Origin: Gnetum montanum
Lineage: Eukaryota > Streptophyta > Gnetopsida > Gnetales > Gnetaceae
Length of the DNA: 64,000 bases
Direction of reading: 5' to 3'
Assembly: GCA_015680685.1 (NCBI GenBank)
Contig: MNCI01024945.1
Location: 183,772 to 247,771, forward strand
How positions within the stretch are numbered: position 1 is the first letter of the stretch; each line of letters opens with the position of its first letter. The position numbers and the translations under genes are program-made. The notes beneath the pieces are model-generated. The model did no database searches. It worked only from the letters and a program-made list of their open reading frames with translations, and was not told the DNA's origin. This document shows positions 55,900-64,000 of the stretch, in pieces.

Positions 55900-56770
55900 C
55901 TACCTTATGAAGCAGACATTTCCATTACTTATGTTCCAATTCTTGACACTTGAAGAACTAAAATTTTGATGAGCCACTACGTTAACCATTGCCTCCCTTG
56001 CTTAGGTCCTTCATGCTTGTACCCTTCTCATTAGCTCATTTAGTCTTCTTATCTTGGTTGCCCTCTTTGTCTTTAGATTTAGATTTGAATCCATTCTCCT
56101 TACCCTTAGAAGTTTTTTTTTCTTCTATTTCCAAATCCATCTAATTTATTCTCAACTTTGGGTGCCAAATCATAAGCCTCATTACGTTTTTGTGGCTCAT
56201 AAAAGGTCAACTCTTGCTAGTATGCCATTTTGAGACCTCCTAAAAATATTATAGCTTGCTCATACTTCTCCCAGTTTACCTTAGTTTTATGGAATAAATT
56301 AAGAAATTCATGTAAAATTCTTTAACATCCTTGTCATCTTGCCTTAGGAATTTCAACTTTATAATGGTTTCTTGTCTCTAACAATACTATTCAAATTTCC
56401 TTTTCAACCTATATTTCATCATATCCCAAACTCTAATAGGTTGACCATTTTGTCTTTCGTAACACTGGAACTCATTTTTCCACCACGTAGAAGCCATACC
56501 TTCTAATATGGATTTAGAAATAGCTACCCTCAAGTAATTTGGTGCCTCTTCCAATAGAAAATGCTTCTCAAGTGCCTTCAGCCAACTTGCAAAAGCATTG
56601 GTGTTATCTACATCATTGAAAGTCTTCAACTCTACATATAGAAGTCTTGAAGCATTTTTGAATGCTCTAGCAAGCCTTGCCTCATCTTCATCATCAAGAT
56701 TTTTATAGGAAGTATTGAGCATGGTCAAAGCCCTTGGAGTTATTATTTGAGAGATAGGATTCCCTCCCAT
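55900..56770 (-). pseudogene. E5 gag with zinc-knuckle remnant
   Basis: The 127-codon piece (56770-56387) contains NAFASWLKALEKHFLLEEAP, VAISKSILEGMASTWWKNEF and IRVWDMMKYRLKRKF, a retrotransposon capsid core with the usual W...L...F...W spacing. Frameshifted coding continues to a zinc-knuckle-like KCQELEHK...WKC near 55940, in which the first Cys is lost. Stops are present. Confidence 0.78.
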
Positions 56771-57075
56771 TGGAATCCTTGGCTGATGATTTCCTATACT
56801 CCCATAGCAAGATTGACCTTCCTCTTCATCTACTCCATTTCAACCTAGCTATGAAACTTCTTCATCTAAACATACATGCTCTTCACCTCCATGTGTTAGA
56901 ATATGGCTAGGACTAGCTTGTCTATCCACCTTCATGATAATTTCATCTAATCAAGAAACCATCATCTGGAAGGTTAACCTCATGCTTGCCATGTCACAAT
57001 TTAGAGCTTACACTTGTTTCTTCTTAGGTGTCATCTAAAATTGATAAAATCCTCAACCAAAATCTAACAATAAAA

Positions 57076-57095
57076 CTAGGCTTCGGTACCAATCA
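57076..57095 (-). other. E5 primer-binding site, initiator-Met type
   Basis: On the minus strand TTGGTACCGAAGCC follows the 5' LTR after a few bases. It fits TTGGTATCAGAGCC with three differences. Confidence 0.65.
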
Positions 57096-58283
57096 TGTTA
57101 GAGTAAGTTCACTCCATAATTAAATCACCTTCAACACACTATGTCTATTTATTATGTAAAGATAAATTTATTTTCTAGAAAATAAGAAAACTAGCAATCT
57201 TCATTTAAATTATTCAAATGTAACAATAGGATTCACACAACCCACAAGCATTTGAAAGCCTATCACACTCAAATGATATTGTACAGCATGATGCTCTACA
57301 ATCACACAATGATTGTTCTTAATGGAAGACACAACCAAGAGAAATTTCTCCTATAACTCAAGACTGAGATCTCAACTCACAAGTGAGATACAAGAATAGA
57401 ACACATAGATCAACACACCACAAGTTGATCTTGGAGCTACAATCACCTATTACACTTACCCAATGTGCTCAACCAATTACTCTTGCACAATTCCCCTTGC
57501 ATACAACCTCTCCTCCTTTATGGAGGAAGGCATACATAATTATAAAGATCCAAAACCCTAGGAATATTTCTATTTTCCTCCCTAGATATTTCCTGCACGA
57601 ATCTAGAGTCTTTTGGTTAATCGATATGCCACGTTAGAGCTTTTTTTCTTTGTAGACATAGACATCTCTTATTTCATGTAGACATCCCCTATGCAAGTTT
57701 TTTTCTCAATAGAGATGTCTACTATTTTTGGGAGACATCTTCTCTAAACTAAAGACATCTACACTTCAAGGGAGATGTCTCTAAGAACACATTTATCTTT
57801 TTAGGGAGACATCTTCTCTAAACTAAAGACATCTACACTTCAATGGAGATGTCTCTAAGAAGACATTTATCTCTTTAAGGAGACATATTCCATGAAAGCC
57901 CTACTCTCAAGAGAGATGTCTATTGTTTTTGGTATATGTATTCTATGGATTGGAGATGTCTACATTGTAGTGAAGAAGTCTATGGAAAGACTTCTATCTT
58001 TTTGGGGAGACATCTATCCTGAAGGTGCCAAAAATAAAAATGCTTTTTTTGATGCTAGGAGCCTTTAGATGCCTCCCAATAGGGTTCCCATAGATCTTGG
58101 AACCTCCTAAACTCATCAAAATAAGCAAAAAACACCTCCAAACATGCCAAAACATCCAATAATATTCATCATAAAAATTTAACACAAAAACTAGACACAT
58201 GTCTCTAGGTCTTCTCCAAGTGGAAAACCTACAAAAACAACTTGTAGGATAGGCACAAGGGAATCAGAAGAGATGTTCCTACA
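57096..58283 (-). repeat. E5 5' LTR with a 74-bp tandem duplication
   Basis: About 1188 bp, TGTTAGAG to CCTACA. A 74-bp unit beginning 'ggagacat' starts at 57731, 57805 and (diverged) 57879. The first two are nearly identical. The other LTR lacks this expansion, so it arose after insertion. Confidence 0.85.
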
Positions 58284-59646
58284 TCATTTTTCTTATTTAG
58301 TGATTATTTATCTTTATGATATTTATGTGATAGTGTACTCTGGACTACAAACCAATCCAGGGGAAGGTGCTAAGAAGACATCTCTAGGAAGGGATGATGT
58401 GGCAATAATAGAACTTAGTTCTAAGGTTTTATCATCAAACACATAGTATTTTATATATATAGATATATATATAACAACACATTGAACAAGGTTCTAGTGG
58501 AAAGGTTTTAAGTAGTATGAAAAATGAAAGAAAAAGGAACAAGAGGTAACTTAACTAATAGTTATCAATTATAAGGTTTTGAATACTTTTCTTTTCTTCT
58601 TATGTGACATCCATATCTTTATTACAAGTTTCTATGGATTGAGGGTACTTTATGCAAGAGTTGTAGATGGATTATTCACATGAATCTAGTTTTGAGCAAA
58701 CTATGATGCCACCTTTAAAATATCCTTGAGTGTAGTCTCCATAGATGACTTTAGTGAAGGGTTTGATGCTATATGGGAACCCACAAACCATATTAGAATT
58801 ATCTATTTCTAGATCCCTTTTTGTTATCATGTCTTCCTTGATTACCATCAAGGGTTCATCTTACTCCTTAGGATAAATGATGGCTACTATGGAAGAGGAA
58901 CTTGTTCTTCTTTATGACTTGAGTGATCGAATTACAAAAAATACCCTATACTTTATTCATGAGAAGTTATATCAATTAAGAGAGTCTAAATATTGTGACT
59001 TCAAAGAGTGATTATGACTGAGTGAAAGTTGGTGGTTCATCAAATTTTCATGCCATCCATAATGATGCTTTAGAGGTTAGTAAGTATCTTGAACAAATCT
59101 TAGGAAAACTAAAGAGTGCTACTTGCTTAACTTGACACTTATTGAATTGTGAGTGAATACTTCAAATTGAAAATAATCAGCTTCACATAAACAATGAACC
59201 TATCTTATTTTATGTATATATATATTCTTTTCTCTATTTTTTATACTTATAGCTTTGATCTTATGCATATAGAGGAAGGAGAAGAAATGGTAAGAAGATG
59301 TGACACAATAGATTCTTCAAGTCAACCTATTGAAATTTGAACTTGTGAAGGTTGATGAGGCAAAGGCTTCTACCAAAAATGCCACAAAATTTATTAGGCA
59401 ACTTTGTGATGGTTTGATTGGATGTTAGGATGTACTCAATAAATATGATTCTACCAAAAAATAGTGTGAGGCCCAATTCAAAGTTATTAAATATCTCCTT
59501 TAAATTTTTAAATTGAATGTTTGATTTCCTCCATATCCCCTCTTCATGATGTATTCCTTTCTTTTATTAATAATAGGAATTTAACAATATTTTTTCCATT
59601 TTTATTCCACTTTGACTCCTAAATCATGGTTTTCTCCAATACCAAA
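58284..59646 (+). other. E6 5' part beyond E5, with antisense coding-like stretches
   Basis: No element was recognised. Open stretches on the plus strand near 58620-59000 may continue the unrecognised ORF at 50583. TA-rich microsatellites lie at 58447-58473 and 59214-59224. Next to the right LTR the minus strand reads TTTGGTATTGGAG, close to an initiator-Met primer site (59634-59646). Confidence 0.45.
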
Positions 59647-60140
59647 TGTGACATCCCATTCCCATATGTCAATGAATATGATTGTTCATTGCATGAATTC
59701 ATCATATAGTGCAAAAATAATTTAGATCACTCAACTTTCAAAATGATGATGAATGAACATGGAATTGAAAAGAAAATAATAGTAGAAAAATTATTAATAG
59801 AATGATTGGATACATTGGTAAAAATCATAGGTTATATTCTTATGATACTTATAACCTTAAAAGAAATCTAGCATTGTCACTATGGTTAGGCCATTAGACT
59901 GAAGAGGTGATCAGTCCCTTCTTGTCTACCTTCATCTGGCTCTTATAACTTGCCAATCTAGCTCTATAACTTCATGCCGATATGCCCTCTAAGCTAGGCC
60001 TTAAGTGTCATAGGTCAAATCCTTCTCTATGGGGCATTGTGAATAGTTAAAACTCCTCATAACAAGGCATCCCTTCTTTCAAAGGCTAATTACATGATTG
60101 ATAATATAATTCCTCCCTTAACACAAGACGAGATGTTACA
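59647..60140 (-). repeat. E6 5' LTR
   Basis: About 494 bp, TGTGACATCCC to GATGTTACA in plus orientation, aligning along its length with 43861-44357. It is followed by A-rich DNA that is part of the LINE. Confidence 0.82.
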
Positions 60141-62350
60141 AAAAAAGTCCATAATTTATACATTTCAATCAAAAAATTTTAAAAGCATATTATGTATTTT
60201 TCATATCCCATATTATCATTTTAGTTTTATTTATAGACTTGCAATTTGAAAAAATGTAAACTTTTTCTAAGATTTTCATCATATTAGACATAACTTTTTG
60301 AGAAGTAGATATTAAAGTAGCACAATTTTCATAAAGGTGTAGGTTTATTGCTTAAAAATTATTTTTACAAAATGTCTATTTTCTATTATATATCTAATTC
60401 CTCAACTGATAATTGAAGAGACCAAAGAGATTTTGGTATAAAGGATAACTTTGCTTCATCCCAAATTTGCTCCAAAATTTATAATTATTTTGTGATTTAC
60501 TACCTTTGAGCTCGATAATAACTTTTTCATAAAACTTTTGAGTCCTTATGAGTTTTGTAGAGAGGCCTATTTTATTTAGACATAACTATAACCTTTGCTA
60601 ACTCACTAAATCATAAGCCTTTAAAATATTAATAAATTAATAATTAAATTTTTGTTAGGCTTCTTTGCAAGTTCAATGTAGTTCCTAAGAATGTTGAGAT
60701 GATCAATGATATAATGGTTCTATTTAAGAAATTTAGGATATAAATCATCTAAATATATAGATTTTCTACATGTTAATGTATTAATATATCCTATAACTTC
60801 ATCTAAGGTAAAATGCAAAAAAGACTTGACAATGTAACAATAAATATCTTCTTCTCCTAAAAAATGATTATTATAAAATGCACAAACATCATTAAAATAA
60901 TAATTCAAAAATGTATAAACTCTATAAAGGAAAAAGTTCAGAAATTGTTAAGCTCATTTTTTATTATGTAGATAAACTATTCCTATTGTACTATGACAAT
61001 TTTTTTAAAAAATTTCTAACAAAGGCACTAATGCCTCTTAACTAAATAATCTCCTTGTTCACGACTAGCATTTTGATATCTTTTCAAGCTTAGACACAAT
61101 CACCATCAAAACAAGTCTTATGAGCTTTAAGTATTTGATCATTATTAACTTGTTTAGCTACCTCAAATAATATTTACTCCAAATTCTTAGTATGTATGAA
61201 AGCGCTTCAATGATTTTACACTAAGTTCTTATATACTATTTATTTTTTTACCTCTACAAGTAATCATGTTTAATGAGATTGTTTTATCAGACTACATACT
61301 AATTTGTAAAATAAATTCCAAATAATGATAATGAGATTTTACAAAGTCTTCTCCTAGTATAAGCCTTGTAATATACTTGATATGATTATTAAAAGATAAA
61401 AGAAAGCTAATACTCAAGCTACTTTGAGGTCTTTGTAAATGTGAAGTACATAGACCTTAGAAACTTGGTAAGCTCATTATAAATGAGATCTAAAGTCTTT
61501 GCTCAATCCAATTATGTTTATCCTAGACTATTTATATTACTATATGTAGGATGTCAAGACTAACTATTATAAGCAATTTGTATACCACCAAATTCATGAT
61601 ATCATTAAATAATTTATGTTTACTAGAAACTAACTCTAGCGTAAATATGTTTGCCAAAAAGAATTACTCCTAAATTTTATAATATATTTTTTCAAATGCT
61701 GAAAAGAAAAATATCTAGCTAACTATATAGTATTATAAAGTATAGCTTCTCTAGGGGAAAAAAACAAATAGCAAGAAACACATAACTATGTCAAGGATAT
61801 ATTTTTAGTCAAATATATCACTTATTATCATCTACCTTGGCAACCTACAAAAAATTCGCAAAGAGTTCTTAACTAATTACAAAATACCTTCTAAAGGTCT
61901 TTATCATATTCTAAGTATTTTTTTAATAAAAATTTTACTTGCTGTAGAACTACCGGATTATTTGAACCTTCATTCTCTTAAGTTTCTACTAAACCAAAAA
62001 TATCAAAACTATTAAAGAAATTAATACTATTCAATGATAGAATTTCATTTGTAATGTTTTCATTAATATTAATAAATTCCAAATGCAAATTTAGATTGTG
62101 GATGTTAATGGAAGCAAAGTATGAGAAACCAAACACTTTTAAAATAATTTTGTTTGAAATTTTTTTGTTTATCTTTTCATTATTAAATAAATACAAATTG
62201 TAGAAGACCTTTTGGAGATTTGGATATTTTGATTTAAGTTTCCTTTATAAGCAAGTCCAAGTAGAACATGTAAATACATATAGTAGATATATCTGGCTAA
62301 AAATATGATAGCAAAAGTCTTTTTAAGTTTTAACTTTTTGCTTCTTTTCA
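60141..62350 (-). pseudogene. LINE fragment 1 of 3: endonuclease to reverse transcriptase, minus strand
   Basis: Reading from high to low coordinates: ILSLNSINFFNSFDIFGLVET near 62045-61985 is the N-terminal endonuclease block (D-I-x-G-L-x-E-T). Much-broken endonuclease and linker sequence follows, then FLHFTLDEVIGYINTL with SIYLDDLYPKFLK (60820-60725), the start of the LINE RT. Then come KAYDLVS, RLWLCLNKIGLSTKLIR and a GMKQSYPL block (G.RQGDPL in relatives) near 60450. The sequence stops being LINE at 60141, where E6 begins. Stops and frameshifts are frequent. Confidence 0.72.
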
Positions 62351-62439
62351 CCTAGAGAAGCTACTTTTTATGAACAAAAATGTTTATCATGAAACTCTTC
62401 CTTTTCATCCCTTGGCATGGATAATTCTAGTTTTGTTTA

Positions 62440-63480
62440 TAGAGGAATAATTTACATATGTGGTGAATTTAATGCTATAATTAGATTTGAGTAGATCCCT
62501 ATTAGTCACTAGAATCCTTAAGAATTTTTAAAATATGAAAAAAGTGTAGAATGGAATGATTGGAAAGATAAACTATTTAATCATAAGAGAAAATATTTGT
62601 TAGATTGGGGACAAGGAGTAGATTTATTAGTTCTAAATGATATTAATAAATATTCAAAATTAAGTGGCTTCACTATTGGAGGGCCACAAGAAAATTCTAA
62701 TAGTGATTTTGTTCTTTCTAACACAGATAATAAGATAATGTTAGTAACATCAAATGTTTTGAAGTAGATGAATAAATAATTGAATCCTACCTTTGCCTTT
62801 TATGCTTCATAGTATTAATAGATATATAACATATTAGATGTTCCAAAAAGAGAAAAAATTTCAAAATAACTAAAAAAATGAAAGACCATTTTCAAAATGA
62901 AATTCCAAAGATTTAGAATCTAAGGATAAGTGTTATAAAAATTTTAATTATAGCTATACTAAATATTTTCAGAGGACAAAATAAAAACGATCAAGAATGG
63001 TTGGATAATAAATTTAAGATAACTAGAATGTTATTGAAGATTGAAAAGTTACCAAAGAAAATCATGTCATATACAAATATAGGAAATTTGTCAAACAAAG
63101 ATAGAATAGCTTATTACAAATGATAAAGAAGGATCCCAAATATTTTTGACATTCATTTCAAAGTAAAAGAAGGATACACTATGCTTTTTCTCTCAAAGGT
63201 ATTAAAATTTTTTATCAAGCTTTATTTAATAGAAATGGTAGAATAGAAGATTTTCATAATAATGGTAATAAATGTTTTATTTATCTTGATGACACAATGC
63301 ATGGAATAAAAAAAACTACCATGAGAAAAAGCTACTAACGTAAATAAATTATATAGAAAAATGCTTAAATGAAGAGGGTCATTGGTATGAAATTTCATTA
63401 AGAAAAAAGTAAATTTGGTTGTACAAATGAGGTTAGAAAAAGAATCGTACATGAATAAATCAATTTTACTCTTTAAAAAA
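62440..63480 (+). pseudogene. Second LINE fragment: endonuclease C-terminal half, plus strand
   Basis: The plus-strand translation begins IYICGEFNAI, the endonuclease block 'GDFNAR'. It continues with a well-preserved piece of about 60 codons: FLKYEKSVEWNDWKDKLFNH, YLLDWGQGVDLLVLNDINKY and NSDFVLSN, matching the position of 'S.IDYVL.S'. Beyond about 62770 it is broken but coding-like in several frames to the window's right part. Orientation is opposite to 60141-62350, and the two lie head to head. Confidence 0.6.
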
Positions 63481-64000
63481 TGAGATAAAAAATGTAACAC
63501 CACACCCTAGCACACTTGGCTTGGATGAAGTGATGCTTAGAATTGCTAGTAACAACACAAAGGAAGAATGACAAACTAATAAATTAATAGTGCATGATAA
63601 TACATTAAGAATAAATCACTCAATGTAAATATATTATGGAAGGTCAAACTACATAAAAATCCATGCCAAATAAAATACTAAGAATATATTTCAATTTATG
63701 AAATTGCATGTTTCTACATAAACTAAAAATCTGTACAACTCTCATAATATGCAAAACATAAGCATCATCATATGGATAAGAGTATAATGACAGTCATATA
63801 ACTATAAACAATATACACTAATGTACATAGAAATATACATCAATTAATCCCTAAATATTTTTCCCTCCTCTCTCTCTTTCTCTCTCTCTTTGTGCTCACT
63901 TACACTCCTATGACTTCCACCTACAAGTAAATAAAGTCAATATAAAATTGAGTGGAAAGCCTTTATGCTTCCCTTACTAGATGATCAACAAGTATTGCAC
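63481..64000. other. AT-rich DNA with a CT microsatellite
   Basis: No gene was recognised. A (CT)n-type run lies at 63868-63892. Confidence 0.5.

Larger units (their letters stand above)
51468..58283 (-). mobile_element. E5: gypsy element with gag, protease and integrase end; RT region not seen
   Basis: The LTRs at 51468-52570 and 57096-58283 align, with matching ends (plus orientation 'gagta.gttcactccata' to 'tctaca' or 'cctaca'). A primer site lies at the right LTR and a polypurine tract at the left one. On the minus strand the order is gag, zinc-knuckle remnant, retropepsin, a spacer with the solo LTR, and the integrase C-terminus. I found no reverse transcriptase, RNase H or integrase core. 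The target duplication is uncertain (ATATT against TCATT). E5 lies in the 5' part of E6. Confidence 0.82.
43861..60140 (-). mobile_element. E6: chromovirus-type gypsy element, minus strand, hosting E5
   Basis: The LTRs at 43861-44357 and 59647-60140 align over about 495 bp. A primer site lies at the right LTR and a polypurine tract at the left. The flanks are AAAAG and AAAAA, a possible target duplication with one change in a low-complexity pentamer. On the minus strand the order is gag, zinc knuckle, protease, RT, RNase H, integrase and a chromodomain-like end. E5 (51468-58283) is nested in its unusually long 5' part. The element sits in a LINE that continues on both sides. Pairing these two LTRs is well supported by primer site and tract, less so by the A-rich duplication. 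Confidence 0.78.

Noticed and set aside
63868-63892. CT microsatellite as a regulatory GAGA site
   Set aside because: No gene is nearby to support a role. Simple repeats of this kind also occur in the element tails.

Overview
This window is nuclear DNA of a large, repeat-rich land-plant genome. The evidence is plant Ty3/gypsy and Ty1/copia retrotransposons with plant-type primer sites, a plant EF-hand gene, a 5S-derived sequence, LINEs of a type with a C-terminal Cys/His motif, heavy CpG decay and almost no host coding sequence. The low gene density and very old, decayed elements would suit a gymnosperm, but that is inference. I recognise one intact host gene: a small, intronless EF-hand protein of the KIC/PBP1 type on the minus strand at 18854-19201.

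Layout, left to right. 1-2900: degenerate intergenic DNA with a spaced inverted repeat and a 288-bp tandem repeat. 3137-6110: a decayed gypsy gag-protease fragment. About 6660-7759 and 14797-16119: one tandem array with a ~182-bp period, split by an LTR element (here E1, 7760-14796). 16120-17751: a 5'-truncated relative (E4). 18.6-19.9 kb: the host gene island. 20017-27337: a copia element on the minus strand with TSD TCTAT, carrying a solo gypsy LTR in its gag. About 28.08-62.35 kb: a minus-strand LINE broken into three pieces by two nested stacks of LTR elements. Stack one is E3 (28506-43333, minus), which contains E2 (34231-41474, plus). Stack two is E6 (43861-60140, minus), which contains E5 (51468-58283, minus), which in turn contains a solo LTR (53852-54777). 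62.4-63.5 kb: a second LINE fragment on the plus strand, head to head with the first.

The most interesting content is one gypsy family: E1, E2, E3, E4 and two solo LTRs. Its LTRs share extended termini (TGATGAG...CTCATCA), a primer site resembling that for tRNA-Asp, a common polypurine tract and, upstream of the TATA box, an array of palindromes. The array is built on CGATATCG in E1, E2, E4 and the solo LTRs, and on TGACGTCA-like sites in E3. E1 and E2 carry gag and protease but no reverse transcriptase or integrase. E3 carries reverse transcriptase and integrase but has lost the gag body and protease. The copies are thus complementary deletion derivatives, and E2 sits inside E3.

Element boundaries were read from paired LTRs, primer sites, polypurine tracts and target-site duplications. 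Domain calls come from recognising motifs by eye, without any database search. Every retroelement ORF here is broken by stops, frameshifts or lost catalytic residues.
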